The notes below the pieces were generated by a model. The model was not told the origin of the DNA, made no database searches, and saw nothing but the letters and a program-made list of their open reading frames with translations. Shown piece after piece: positions 22,105 through 31,462 of a stretch of 64,000 bases of DNA. The position numbers and the translations under genes are program-made. The stretch spans positions 186,001 to 250,000 of the forward strand of contig NZNC01000029.1 of the NCBI GenBank assembly GCA_002692965.1. Reading direction: 5' to 3'. The DNA comes from Haliea sp. (lineage in GTDB: Bacteria > Pseudomonadota > Gammaproteobacteria > Pseudomonadales > Halieaceae). The first letter of the stretch is position 1. Each line of letters begins with the position of its first letter.

Positions 22105-23043
22105 TCACGAGCGCACCTCATAGTGTTCGCGCAAGCGCGACACCGAGGTAGCCAGTGCTTCCCGGCGCGCATCGCGCTCCAGATCCCGGCGCAGCCGCGC
22201 CCGCACCTCCTCGAAGGTCGAGGGTCGACCCGGCTGCAGCGACGCCAGCCACACCAGGTGCAGGCCATAGGTGGAGCGCACCGGCCCGATCCAGGACTGC
22301 GGCTCGGGAGATAGCGCCTGCAGGTTGCTGACGAAGGCCGCGCCAAACTGGCGGGCCAGCTGCTCCGGGCTCTGCTCGCGAAAGTGGTAGCCGGGCAGGA
22401 AGGGCGCACCCAGGGCGACCGCGTCCTCCGGCGACAGATCCTGCTCCCGGATCTGCAGCAGCGCCGGTTCGGCGTCGGCTTCCCGCTCACGGCTGAAATA
22501 GACCTGGGTCAGGGTATAGCGGGGAGGCTCCTGGAAGGCCTCGCGTCGCGCCTCAAAGGCCGCGCGCAGGTCCGTCTCATCGACCGCCTCGGGCGGGTTG
22601 GCCGCCAGCAGCAACTGTTCCATCACCTGGATCAGGCGGCGCTTGATCACTTCATCACCCAGGTGCAGGCGCAGGGCCATGGCCTGCTCGACGCGCGCCG
22701 CCTCGTCGCTGTCCTGCCCCAGCTTGAGGAAGTCCATGTTGCGCAGCAGCCGATCCCGCACCACCCGGTCCTGTTCGTGGATACCCAGGCCGAGAGCGTG
22801 CTGAAACAGCAGGTCGCGCTCGAGCTCCAGCTCGGTGAGCCGCGCCAGTGTCGCGGTATCCGGCTCGCTGCCTGTCGCCATTCGCCACTGGTCGCGCAGC
22901 AGGCCGACGCGCGCTTCCGGCAGCGGGCCAATGACCGGTTTGGGTGGAGGAAACCAGAGTTGCTGGAGCCAGTAGACCAGCGCCCCCAGCAGGACAAAAT
23001 GCAGCCACGGCCGCCGCAGCCAGCCAGTCAGGGTTGTCAGCAT
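22105..23043 (-). CDS. Membrane-anchored parvulin-type peptidyl-prolyl isomerase
   Basis: This 312-residue protein has an N-terminal signal anchor (about residues 14-33, rich in Leu/Trp) and then a SurA/PpiD-like helical domain. A parvulin domain follows in the last third: YTLTQVYFSRE, FLPGYHFREQSPEQLARQFG, WIGPVRSTYGLHLVWL. It would catalyse proline isomerisation or chaperone proteins in the periplasm. The start ATG lies 4 nt after the stop of the crotonase gene, with a weak ribosome site, so translation is probably coupled. It precedes the HupE-like gene, a pairing that suggests maturation of, or assistance to, that membrane protein. Confidence 0.85.
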   Translation of the reverse strand: MLTTLTGWLRRPWLHFVLLGALVYWLQQLWFPPPKPVIGPLPEARVGLLRDQWRMATGSEPDTATLARLTELELERDLLFQHALGLGIHEQDRVVRDRLLRNMDFLKLGQDSDEAARVEQAMALRLHLGDEVIKRRLIQVMEQLLLAANPPEAVDETDLRAAFEARREAFQEPPRYTLTQVYFSREREADAEPALLQIREQDLSPEDAVALGAPFLPGYHFREQSPEQLARQFGAAFVSNLQALSPEPQSWIGPVRSTYGLHLVWLASLQPGRPSTFEEVRARLRRDLERDARREALATSVSRLREHYEVRS

Positions 23044-23047
23044 GGGC

Positions 23048-23869
23048 TCAGTCCGAATAGGTCGGCGTGGTTTTCTCTGCCTGGGCGCGGATACCGCGCT
23101 GCAGATCCTCTTCGCTGAGCATTCCGGCATTCCAGGTGGCGATGTAATTCAGGGCATCGCGCACCGGGTGATCGCGGGTGTACAGCAGCATTTCCTTGGT
23201 GCCGCGAATCGCCAGGGGCGACTTGCCTGCGATCTCTTTTGCCAGCGCGAGCACACCCTCGAGGAGTGCCTCGCGGCTCTCGAAGACCCGGTTCACGAGG
23301 CCGATCTCCCGCGCTTCCGTCGCCTCCAGGCGGCGGCCGGTATAGGCGAGCTCCCGGGCCAGCCCGTCGGCAATCAGTCGCGGCAGGCGCTGCAGGGTGC
23401 CGACATCCGCGGTCATGCCGATATCGATCTCGCGTACCGCAAACCAGGCATCGCTACTGACATAGCGCATGTCACAGCAGGTCACCAGGTCCACGCCCCC
23501 GCCGATACAGGCGCCGTGAATGGCGGCGAGTACCGGTTTGCGGCAGCGCTCTATCGCAGTCAGGTTGTCCTGCATCGAGAGTATCTGCCGGCGCAGTTGC
23601 TCGGCACGGCGGGCGGGATCCGCATGCTCGGCCACTAGACCGGCAAACACGGCCAGGTCGAGGCCCGAGCAGAAGTGCCGCCCCTCCCCCGCCAGGACAA
23701 CCGCGCGCACGCGGGGCTCGGCGTCCAGCCACTCGAAGCAGGCCTGCAGTTCCGGCCACATAGCCGCGCTCATGGCATTCGCCTGCTCGGGCCGGTTCAG
23801 GTTCACCTGCGCCACGGCGCCATCCAGGGTCAGACTCAGGGTGGTAAAACTGGGGGGCGTCATCGTCAT
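23048..23869 (-). CDS. Crotonase-fold Delta3,5-Delta2,4-dienoyl-CoA isomerase-like (ECH1-like)
   Basis: This 273-residue crotonase has an oxyanion-hole HFCSGLDL and an active-site block GGGVDLVTCCDMRY...REIDIGMTADVGTLQRLP. The Asp of GGGVDL, the Glu of REIDIG and the Asp of ADVGTL match the three acidic residues of mammalian ECH1, which isomerises 3,5-dienoyl-CoA to 2,4-dienoyl-CoA during oxidation of unsaturated fatty acids. It is therefore more likely a dienoyl-CoA isomerase than a plain hydratase. It is the first gene of a short leftward group with the PPIase and HupE-like genes. Confidence 0.9.
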   Translation of the reverse strand: MTMTPPSFTTLSLTLDGAVAQVNLNRPEQANAMSAAMWPELQACFEWLDAEPRVRAVVLAGEGRHFCSGLDLAVFAGLVAEHADPARRAEQLRRQILSMQDNLTAIERCRKPVLAAIHGACIGGGVDLVTCCDMRYVSSDAWFAVREIDIGMTADVGTLQRLPRLIADGLARELAYTGRRLEATEAREIGLVNRVFESREALLEGVLALAKEIAGKSPLAIRGTKEMLLYTRDHPVRDALNYIATWNAGMLSEEDLQRGIRAQAEKTTPTYSD

Positions 23870-23928
23870 GTCCTTGTCATCGCTGTTATTGGGGGGACGT
23901 CTGGCGGCAATGCCGCCATCAGACGGCT

Positions 23929-24495
23929 TCAGGGGGCCGGCCAGTCACTCAGGAAATCGGCGACCGCGAGGTCCGGCAGGGGCTTGGCGTCCCCTTCGCG
24001 AGTGCCCAGGTAGAGAAAGGCAACAATTTCCTCGTCCGCAGCAAGCCCCAGGGCCCGGTGAACCACGGGGTCGAAGGCCGGCGCGCCGGTGCGCCAGATG
24101 CCCGCGTAGCCCTGGGCTTCGGCCGCCATCAGCACACCGTGGGCGGCACACCCGGCAGAGAGCCGCTGCTCTACCGCCGGTACCTTGGGGTGCGTCTTCA
24201 GTGAGGCCACCACCACCAGCAGCAGTGGTGCCCGCAGGGGCGCCCGGCGCGCCTTGGCCCGGGCGGCCTGATCGGCGCCGGGCTCGCGCTGCAGAAGGCT
24301 CTGCTCCAGCACTTCGCCAAAAGCCTCGCGCGCCTCGCCACGCAGGCGAATAAAACGCCAGGGACGCAACCAGGCGTGGTCCGGCGCGCGCAGGGCGGCG
24401 CGCAATATCTCCGCCAACTCGGTGTCATCGGGAGCTGGCGCCGCCAGGCGCGCCGCGGAATTGCGCTGCTGCAGAAACTCGAGAATGCTGTTCAT
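23929..24495 (-). CDS. Nitroreductase-family flavoprotein, YdjA-like
   Basis: This 188-residue short nitroreductase has the N-terminal RNSAARLAAPAPDD, the LRAPDHAWLRPWRFIRLRGEAR stretch, read in parts, that defines the YdjA subgroup, and an FMN-site C-terminal GYAGIWRTGAPAFDP. YdjA-type proteins bind FMN and use NAD(P)H; natural substrates are not well known. It lies 59 bp upstream of the ECH1-like gene on the same strand and is divergent from the TonB receptor at 24764. Confidence 0.88.
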   Translation of the reverse strand: MNSILEFLQQRNSAARLAAPAPDDTELAEILRAALRAPDHAWLRPWRFIRLRGEAREAFGEVLEQSLLQREPGADQAARAKARRAPLRAPLLLVVVASLKTHPKVPAVEQRLSAGCAAHGVLMAAEAQGYAGIWRTGAPAFDPVVHRALGLAADEEIVAFLYLGTREGDAKPLPDLAVADFLSDWPAP

Positions 24496-24619
24496 GGGAA
24501 CCCGCTGTAAACCTCAGGCCTGCATGATAACAACCCCGGATGGCCGGTGGGACCCGCGACAGAAGAATTTCACGGCGGCTCCGCTGGCTTGCAAGCTGCG
24601 GTAATTTTTCGCGGAGTTT

Positions 24620-24631
24620 TGACCTGGGTCA
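24620..24631. promoter_or_regulatory. Inverted repeat TGACC-tg-GGTCA upstream of a TonB receptor
   Basis: A perfect 5-bp-arm repeat lies 133 bp upstream of the receptor start, adjoining a TTGACC that could serve as a -35. No convincing -10 follows at 17-18 nt, so the promoter itself is not established. The rest of 24496-24763 shows no gene. Confidence 0.35.
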
Positions 24632-24763
24632 CACAGCGCCATGTGTGTTGTGCTAACTTTGTCCGGGCATGCTGCAAACAACCACGAGGAAGGTATTGCA
24701 GGAAGGGAACCGCCTGCAGGAAGATACTCGGGACAATACCGATAATGATCAAGGAGTAGAGGC

Positions 24764-27082
24764 ATGAACCCAATCAAGCCGCAACGTCAGCGCATGACTC
24801 CCCTGGCACGCAGCCTTTCGGCCTTACTTGGGGGCGTGCTCGCGGGCACCCTGCCCCAAGCCATCCAGGCCCAGGAGGCCCGGCGAGGCGTCAGCACCAT
24901 TCTGGAGGAAGTGATCGTCACGGCGCGCAAGCGCGAGGAGGGCTCCCAGGAAGTCCCGCTGGCTGTGTCCGCGCTCAGTGCTGACCAGCTGGAAACGCTC
25001 AAGATCCGCGACCTGACCAATCTCGCCGTGAGACTGCCCAACGTGGCCATGGACGATGTCGGTACCGCCCGCGGCACCGCCAACTTCTCCATCCGGGGTC
25101 TCGGCGTCAACAGCTCCATTCCGGGCATCGACCCCACCGTGGGGGTCGTGGTCGACGGCGTCTATGTGGGCCTCAACAACGGTATCCTGTTTGACACCTT
25201 CGACTTGCAAAGCGTCGAAGTCCTGCGCGGGCCCCAGGGCACGCTGTTCGGACGCAACGTGACCGGGGGTGCCGTGCTGCTCAACAGCAAGGAGCCGGGT
25301 GACGAGTTCGAACTGAGCGTTCGCGCCGCGATCGACCAGGGTCCCGACGGCGGTCCCAGCAGTTACCTGATGGGAAGTGTCGGCGGCCCGGTGAATGACT
25401 GGCTCGCGGCCCGTATCACGGCCTACTACAACGATGACGAAGGCTTTATCGAAAACCAGTTTGACGGCGAGGACATCGGCGCCATCGAACAGACGATGGT
25501 GCGACCCGTCGTTGTCCTGACTCCCAACGATACCGTGGAACTGGTACTGCGCTACGAATACAGCGACATTACCGGCGACGGCCCGATCGGCCAGAGTCAC
25601 ACCAACGGCTCCGGCATTGACGGCACGCCGGTCAATAACAGTCGCTACGATTTCGGGGTCTCCATCGACGAGCCAGGCTCCCAGGACAGCGAGACCAATG
25701 CCTTCACGGCAGAGCTCAACTGGGATGTGGGCTTTGGCGACGGCACCATCACCAACATTTTCGGCTGGCGGGATTACGAGTCCATCGGGCTGGGGGACAT
25801 CGATTCCCAACCCACCTTCATGTTCCATGCGCCGTCCTGGCTGGAGTACGAGCAGGTCAGCAACGAATTGCGCTACAACGGCCTGTTCAACGAGCGCTTC
25901 AACGTCACCGCCGGTGTCTTCTGGTTTACCAGCGAGATCGACTACCACGAGCGCCGCAACATGGCCGGCGAGCTGATCGGCCGCGGCATGCCACTGGTAC
26001 GTTTCGACGGCGGCGGCGAGCTGGACACCGACAGCTGGGCCGTGTTTACCCAGGTCGACTACGATCTCAATGACAAATGGACGCTGACCTTCGGGGCCCG
26101 CTACTCCGAAGAGGACAAGGAAACCGGCATCGCCTCCCTGAGCCAGAACGCCTCCAGCGACCTGCCGGCACTGATTCCGCTGCCCACCGTGCCCCTGGCG
26201 CAAGCCTGCAATGTGGTATTGCGCGGCGACTGTGTCTACGATTTCGTCGACGAGGACAGCTGGAACAGCTTCTCGCCCAAGGTGGGCTTCACCTACAACA
26301 TCGACGACAGCTCGCGCATTTACGGCCACTACACCCAGAGCACCCGCTCCGGCGGCTACAACATGCGCAACACCTCCTTCAATCCCGCGGATATCCCCGG
26401 GCCCTTTGATCAGGAGACCGTGGACAGCTTCGAGCTGGGCTACAAGTCGAACTTCTTTGGCCGGGGTGTGCTGAACGCGGCCATCTTCCACAACACCATC
26501 GACGACATGCAGCGGGAGATCAACCTTCCGGGGCCAATCGGGGTCATCCAGCTGGTCCGCAACACCGCGGAAGCCACGATCTACGGTATCGAGATCGACG
26601 CCAGTTTCGCCATTACCGACAATCTGGTGGCCATCGCCTCGGTGGGGGCCATCGACGCCTCCTATGACGAGGTGCAGCTCGACCTCAATGGCGATGGCGT
26701 GATCAATGGCGAGGACGAGGATCTCGACCTGCCCCGGGCGGCGGACCTGACCTATATGGTGGGGCTGAACCACGATCTGCAGCTGGGTGACTGGGGCTTC
26801 CTCGGTTCGCGCATCAGCTACTCCTTCCGCGACGAGTCAGCCTACACCGACAACAACCTCGGTGTGCTCAACTCCCAGGAACGGGTGGATGCCGGCCTCG
26901 ACTTCTACAGCAACGACGGCCACTGGGTGTTCTCGATCTACGGCCGCAACCTGCTGGATGATGTCCTCCACGGCAATGACACACAGTTGCCGGCGGACAT
27001 CTTTGGCTTCCCGGTCGGCGGGACCCTTGCCCCCATGTCCAAGGGGCGTCGCATCGGTCTCGAGGTCACCTACAACCTCTGA
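24764..27082 (+). CDS. TonB-dependent outer-membrane receptor
   Basis: This 772-residue receptor follows a clear AAGGAG. It has an N-terminal signal region (LSALLGGVLAGTLPQAIQAQE), a TonB-box-like ILEEVIVTARKREEG segment, a plug domain with VEVLRGPQGTLFGRNVTGGAV near residue 155 and a barrel ending GLEVTYNL. It differs from the receptor at 304-2526 in loops but belongs to the same broad group. It stands alone: its neighbours are divergent (YdjA-like) and convergent (fabY). The ligand is unknown; siderophores, sterols and terpenoids are all possible. Confidence 0.93.
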   Translation: MNPIKPQRQRMTPLARSLSALLGGVLAGTLPQAIQAQEARRGVSTILEEVIVTARKREEGSQEVPLAVSALSADQLETLKIRDLTNLAVRLPNVAMDDVGTARGTANFSIRGLGVNSSIPGIDPTVGVVVDGVYVGLNNGILFDTFDLQSVEVLRGPQGTLFGRNVTGGAVLLNSKEPGDEFELSVRAAIDQGPDGGPSSYLMGSVGGPVNDWLAARITAYYNDDEGFIENQFDGEDIGAIEQTMVRPVVVLTPNDTVELVLRYEYSDITGDGPIGQSHTNGSGIDGTPVNNSRYDFGVSIDEPGSQDSETNAFTAELNWDVGFGDGTITNIFGWRDYESIGLGDIDSQPTFMFHAPSWLEYEQVSNELRYNGLFNERFNVTAGVFWFTSEIDYHERRNMAGELIGRGMPLVRFDGGGELDTDSWAVFTQVDYDLNDKWTLTFGARYSEEDKETGIASLSQNASSDLPALIPLPTVPLAQACNVVLRGDCVYDFVDEDSWNSFSPKVGFTYNIDDSSRIYGHYTQSTRSGGYNMRNTSFNPADIPGPFDQETVDSFELGYKSNFFGRGVLNAAIFHNTIDDMQREINLPGPIGVIQLVRNTAEATIYGIEIDASFAITDNLVAIASVGAIDASYDEVQLDLNGDGVINGEDEDLDLPRAADLTYMVGLNHDLQLGDWGFLGSRISYSFRDESAYTDNNLGVLNSQERVDAGLDFYSNDGHWVFSIYGRNLLDDVLHGNDTQLPADIFGFPVGGTLAPMSKGRRIGLEVTYNL

Positions 27083-27088
27083 GTCGAT

Positions 27089-27118
27089 CTCGCGGCGGGG
27101 CCATGGCCTCGCCGCGAG
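27089..27118. terminator. Possible hairpin terminator between convergent genes
   Basis: CTCGCGGCG pairs with CGCCGCGAG around an inner GGCCATGGCC. Only TCCGTTT follows on the plus strand, so the U-tract is poor; it may still end transcripts from both sides. Confidence 0.4.
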
Positions 27119-27153
27119 TCCGTTTCAACACAGCACGAGCGCCGGGTCCGGCC

Positions 27154-29022
27154 TCAGTCCCCGGGTGTCATGTCGTCCCAGGGGTTGCGCAGATCCAGGG
27201 CAATCTCATAATCCCCCACGCGCAAAGACGATGCCTTGAGCGCAACGTCCTCGTCACCCAGCACCCCGTGATCAAAACGGTAGACCGGCTTGACCCGACC
27301 GGCGGTAACCGCTTCGTCGTAGTCCCGACGCGCCGCCTCGACCTGCTCGTTGCGCGCCTGCCAGGCCTGCCACTCGCGGGCACCGTAGCGCGCCTGCAAC
27401 ATGCGCTGGGTAACCGCGGGACTGAGCAGCGCGGCAGAGGCATTGTTGCCGCCAAAGCCCTTGGAATTGACTACCGCGTACCGCTGGGCCGCCGGGTCCA
27501 GGCGGCGATGCGCGAGGGAGAAATCCAGGCGGTCACTCACCACGTCATCAGCCAGTCGGTCGATCGTGGAAATCCCGGGCAAGAGCCCGGTAGCCCAGCT
27601 GCTCAAGGTCGCGGTGATCTGGTCGCCCGAGGCGGCCCCCAGAGAGTGGCCCAGGTAGCACTTCAGCGCGGCCACTGGCCAATTTTCCAGGCCGAAGGCC
27701 TCGGCAACACTGGAGAGAATCCGCGATTCGGTTACCCGGTTCTGCGGCGTCCCGGTACCGTGGGCCTGCACCTGGCCACCGGCGCGAAGCCCCTCCTCAC
27801 CCAGGATGCCCCGCAGCGCGGCCAGGGCCTTGGCCATGGTGATGTAGTTGCCGACCCCGGGGCCGGAAATGGACTTCTTGTAACCGTCGGCGTTGACGAA
27901 CACATCGGCGGCGGCGCCCAGGATACTGGCACCCATCTCCATGGCCAGTGCATCGTCGAAGAGCACCACCATCTGTGCCGACTCGGCGATAGTAAAGCCG
28001 CAGTTCTCTGCAAAGGGCCGACAGGCGCGGCGGTGATCGGGTTCCTGGTCGGCGGAAAGCCCATCCAGTTCGCGCAGCCCCTTGTCGGTGGCCAGGGCAC
28101 CCATCGCGGCGTAGCCCTCCATCACCTCGGGTACCACTGGTGCCTCGGCGGCCCCCACGAAAACCACCCGCGAGCGGCCGCTGCGAATATCGTCGATGCC
28201 CAGGCGCAGGTTGTAGAGGAAGGAGGCACAGGCACCGAGACTGGCCCCGGTGGAGCCCATGCTGCCGAGTACATAGGCGTTGACGAAGTCCGCCGGCATC
28301 TCCGCCAGGCTGAGCGGGCAGAACTTGGAGGTGACACGCTGGCCGTTGTAGCGGGCCTTGAGCATGCCGCCACCGCCGGCGCTGTCGAGCTGCCCCATGG
28401 CACTGCCGGCGTAGACGCTGACCTGATCCACCGAAACATGCCGCTGCAGGGCATCCCAGGAAATGCCCATGTCGCCGAGGGCATCGGAAGCGGCGTAGAT
28501 CATCATCTGCAGCCCGCGGGGGTGATTCCGCGAGGGGTAAAGCGTTCCCGGGTCAAAACCACTGGGAAGCTGACCGGCGGCCTTCACCTCGAACTCACGA
28601 ACCACCGGCAGCAGCCAATCCTGGGTTTCCGCGGTGCGCACCTGGAACTCGCCGCTGTCCAGCTCAGTGACCTCCCAGTGATCCGGGACCCGCTGGGGTA
28701 AATGGTTGCGACGAAGCCGGAAGGTCAGGGGCGGATCCCCCGCCTGAGTCACCAGACGCTGGTTCCAGGGCACCGCATTGGGATCGAAATGCGCCGCTTC
28801 CACCCGGCGAACCAGGGTGTGGGCGAGCACACGGGACTCCTCGGCATCACTGCCTTTCAGCCCCATCAGCTGCGCCAGGGCGGCGCGGGTACCAGCGCGC
28901 TCATCGGAGGACAGGGCCTCCCAGGCCATCCGCCGCAGGGCGTGGTAACCCGACACACGGCCGGCGCCATTGATGCCTCCCAGGCCCACGAATACCGGTA
29001 GTGGCTGTCTTGCCATAGTCAA
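27154..29022 (-). CDS. fabY: Beta-ketoacyl-ACP synthase, FabY-type
   Basis: This 622-residue thiolase-fold synthase is much longer than FabB/FabF. The nucleophile Cys is in GASLGACASFLYN near residue 265, with His residues in AHGTGTPQNRV and CYLGHSLGAASGDQ, giving the Cys-His-His triad. The size and the N-terminal PVFVGLGGINGAGRVSGYHALRRM block match FabY of Pseudomonas, which replaces FabH in starting fatty-acid synthesis by condensing acetyl-CoA with malonyl-ACP. It is divergent from an AraC-type regulator (146-bp gap) and convergent with the TonB receptor. If FabY is the only initiator here, the gene would be essential or nearly so. Confidence 0.88.
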   Translation of the reverse strand: MTMARQPLPVFVGLGGINGAGRVSGYHALRRMAWEALSSDERAGTRAALAQLMGLKGSDAEESRVLAHTLVRRVEAAHFDPNAVPWNQRLVTQAGDPPLTFRLRRNHLPQRVPDHWEVTELDSGEFQVRTAETQDWLLPVVREFEVKAAGQLPSGFDPGTLYPSRNHPRGLQMMIYAASDALGDMGISWDALQRHVSVDQVSVYAGSAMGQLDSAGGGGMLKARYNGQRVTSKFCPLSLAEMPADFVNAYVLGSMGSTGASLGACASFLYNLRLGIDDIRSGRSRVVFVGAAEAPVVPEVMEGYAAMGALATDKGLRELDGLSADQEPDHRRACRPFAENCGFTIAESAQMVVLFDDALAMEMGASILGAAADVFVNADGYKKSISGPGVGNYITMAKALAALRGILGEEGLRAGGQVQAHGTGTPQNRVTESRILSSVAEAFGLENWPVAALKCYLGHSLGAASGDQITATLSSWATGLLPGISTIDRLADDVVSDRLDFSLAHRRLDPAAQRYAVVNSKGFGGNNASAALLSPAVTQRMLQARYGAREWQAWQARNEQVEAARRDYDEAVTAGRVKPVYRFDHGVLGDEDVALKASSLRVGDYEIALDLRNPWDDMTPGD

Positions 29023-29168
29023 TCCTTAACTCCTGAGTGATGGCGGTCGCGCCCGCCACGCAAGCACGACGCAGGCGGCACAGTGTAAGGAGTGCCGAGC
29101 CACACACATAGGGGGATATGGCCACACATTATGGTATTTTTGTCATTTGACTCCCTGGAACCGCGCCC

Positions 29169-30161
29169 ATGTACACCGCCGCCGCCCTGCTCTATCCCCA
29201 GGCCCTGGCCAGCAGCCTGACGCTGCCCATGGAGATACTCGGTGCCGCGGCGCAGCTGGCGGGCAGTCAGCAGCGTCGGCGGCGCCCCCTGCGCTTTCTG
29301 CTCGCCGGGCCGTCCCGTGCACCGGTCACCCTGCAGAGCGGCCTGAAGCTGGTGCCGGACATCAGTATCTGGGAATTGCCGCGCCTCGACCTGCTCTTGC
29401 TGCCCGCCATCTGGCGCAATCCACAGCCCTGCCTGCGCAGCCTCGCGCCCTGGCAAGCGACGCTGCGCGAGATCTGCACCGACGGCACCCGGATCTGCAG
29501 CGTGGGCACCGCGAGCCACATCCTCGCCGAGGCCGGCCTGCTCGACGGTCGCGCTGCCACCACACACTGGGGCGACTTCGATCGCTTTCGCACGCACTAC
29601 CCGCGAGTGTTGCTGAAAACCCGCCACCTGATCACCCAAAGCGACAACCTGTACTGTGCCGGCAGCGTGAACAGCATCGCCGACTTCAGCGTGCACATCG
29701 CCGAGCTGTGGTTTGGCAGCGCGATCGCCCGCGCCATCGAGCACCAGTTCTCGCCGGAAATCCGCCGCCCCTTCCGCGCCGCGGCCTGGCAGGACCGTCA
29801 ACACACCGCGCACCATGACGAACACATCCTGCAGGCACAGCAGTGGCTGCAGGATCATCTCCAACAGCCATTGCAGCTGTCGACACTGGCGAAACAGCTC
29901 GACCTCAGCACCCGCACACTGAGTCGCCGCTTTCGCAATGCGACCGGGCTCAGCCCCCAGCAGTACCTCAACAACCTGCGTATCCAGACGGCGCGCGAGC
30001 TGCTGCGGCGCAGTAACCTGGGCGTCGCTGAAGTCGCGTGGCAGGTCGGTCTGCAGGATGCCAGCTATTTCTCCGCCCTGTTTCGTCGGGAGGTCGGCAT
30101 GACGCCGGGGCAGTATCGCGCCGCGGTTCGCGGCAAGCTGTTCCAGCCCCCGCTTTCTTGA
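29169..30161 (+). CDS. AraC-family regulator with GATase1/DJ-1-like sensor domain (GlxA type)
   Basis: This 330-residue protein has an N-terminal class-I amidotransferase-like domain with a Cys in TRICSVGTASHILAEAG at the nucleophile-elbow position. Two helix-turn-helix units at the C-terminus (LSTLAKQLDLSTRTLSRRFRNATGLSPQQYL and VAEVAWQVGLQDASYFSALFRREVGMTPGQYR, read in parts) mark AraC/XylS proteins. GlxA-type regulators respond to amino-acid or quaternary-amine derived signals in some bacteria. It is divergent from fabY and may control it, or may regulate the downstream thiolase gene (82-bp gap). The signal is unknown. Confidence 0.9.
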   Translation: MYTAAALLYPQALASSLTLPMEILGAAAQLAGSQQRRRRPLRFLLAGPSRAPVTLQSGLKLVPDISIWELPRLDLLLLPAIWRNPQPCLRSLAPWQATLREICTDGTRICSVGTASHILAEAGLLDGRAATTHWGDFDRFRTHYPRVLLKTRHLITQSDNLYCAGSVNSIADFSVHIAELWFGSAIARAIEHQFSPEIRRPFRAAAWQDRQHTAHHDEHILQAQQWLQDHLQQPLQLSTLAKQLDLSTRTLSRRFRNATGLSPQQYLNNLRIQTARELLRRSNLGVAEVAWQVGLQDASYFSALFRREVGMTPGQYRAAVRGKLFQPPLS

Positions 30162-30243
30162 GTCCCGACGCGCCCTGTGGCTTAATGGCGCGCTGTTCTC
30201 TGGCCCCGCGCCAGCATCTGTTCACCCGCTAAGGGAACTCATC

Positions 30244-31425
30244 ATGCAAGAGGAATCTGTCGTCATCGTCAGCGGTGCCCGCACCCCCATGGGAGGCCTT
30301 CAGGGCAGCCTGGCCAGTGTCAGTGCCACCCAGCTGGGCAGCACCGCCATCGCCGCCGCCCTGGAGCGCGCCACCCTCTCCGGCGATGACATCGACGAAG
30401 TTTTCATGGGCTGCGTCCTGCCCGCCGGCCTCAAGCAGGGCCCGGCCCGCCAGGCTGCCCGCGGCGCCGGCATCGCCGACAGCACCGGAGCCGTGACCCT
30501 CAACAAGCTCTGCGGCAGCGGCATGCAGGCCACCATTTTTGCCCACGACAGCATCCTCGCCGGCACCAACAAGGTAGTCGTGGCCGGCGGCATGGAAAGC
30601 ATGAGCAATGCCCCGCACCTCCTGCCCGGCGCCCGCGGCGGCGTGCGCACCGGCCACGCGTCTTTTTACGATCACATGTTTCTCGACGGTCTCGAGGACG
30701 CCTATACCGGCCGCGCCATGGGCTCCTTCGCCCAGGAGACCGCGGATGCCCGCGGACTGACCCGCGAGCAGATGGACGCCTTCGCCATCGAGTCCCTGAC
30801 CCGGGCCAAGCGCGCCATCGAGGACGGCTCCCTGAAGGCGGAGACCGTGCCGGTCACCGTGACCTCACGCAAGGGCGAAAGCGTAGTCACCGACGACGAG
30901 CAGCCCCACAAGGCTTCGATCGACAAGATTCCCAACCTGCGCGCCGCCTTCGCCAAGGACGGCACCATTACCGCCGCCAACAGCAGCTCGATCTCCGACG
31001 GCGCCAGTGCCCTGGTACTGATGTCGGGCAGCGAAGCCGAGCGCCGCGGCCTGCAGCCGATGGCGCGTATCGTCGCCCACAGCCGCCACAGCCGGGCGCC
31101 GGAAGAATTCACCATCGCCCCCATTGGTGCCATGGAAAAGCTGTTTGCCAAGACCGGCTGGAGTGCGGCGGATGTCGACCTGTTCGAGATCAACGAAGCC
31201 TTTGCCATGGTCACCATGCTGGCCACCCAGGACCTCGGCCTCGACCCCGCGAAGGTGAACATCCACGGCGGTGCCTGTGCCCAGGGCCACCCGATCGGCT
31301 CCACCGGCTCGCGCATCATCGTCAGCCTGATGCACGCCCTGAAGCAATACGGCAAGACCCGCGGTGTCGCTGCGCTGTGCATCGGCGGCGGCGAAGCGAC
31401 CGCGGTGGCGATCGAACTCATCTGA
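30244..31425 (+). CDS. Acetyl-CoA C-acyltransferase (thiolase)
   Basis: This 393-residue thiolase has all three catalytic parts: the nucleophile Cys in LNKLCGSGMQA near residue 90, His in GGACAQGHPIGSTGSR near residue 348 and the second Cys in ALCIGGGEATA near residue 378. The family makes or cleaves 3-ketoacyl-CoA; acetoacetyl-CoA thiolase and broad 3-ketoacyl-CoA thiolase are both possible. It is preceded by an AAGGGAA ribosome site and followed, 37 bp later, by ribB on the same strand. Neighbouring crotonases suggest a beta-oxidation role. Confidence 0.93.
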   Translation: MQEESVVIVSGARTPMGGLQGSLASVSATQLGSTAIAAALERATLSGDDIDEVFMGCVLPAGLKQGPARQAARGAGIADSTGAVTLNKLCGSGMQATIFAHDSILAGTNKVVVAGGMESMSNAPHLLPGARGGVRTGHASFYDHMFLDGLEDAYTGRAMGSFAQETADARGLTREQMDAFAIESLTRAKRAIEDGSLKAETVPVTVTSRKGESVVTDDEQPHKASIDKIPNLRAAFAKDGTITAANSSSISDGASALVLMSGSEAERRGLQPMARIVAHSRHSRAPEEFTIAPIGAMEKLFAKTGWSAADVDLFEINEAFAMVTMLATQDLGLDPAKVNIHGGACAQGHPIGSTGSRIIVSLMHALKQYGKTRGVAALCIGGGEATAVAIELI

Positions 31426-31462
31426 ACAGCAAGGGCCGGCCACCGGCCCCGGGGACACGCGC

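Noticed and set aside
24824-26773. 649-codon open frame opposite the second TonB receptor
   Set aside because: It has low-complexity Val/Gly/Asp composition and no motif, and mirrors the codon pattern of the receptor; it is a shadow frame.
31426-31462. FMN riboswitch upstream of ribB
   Set aside because: The 37-bp gap is far too short for the RFN element.
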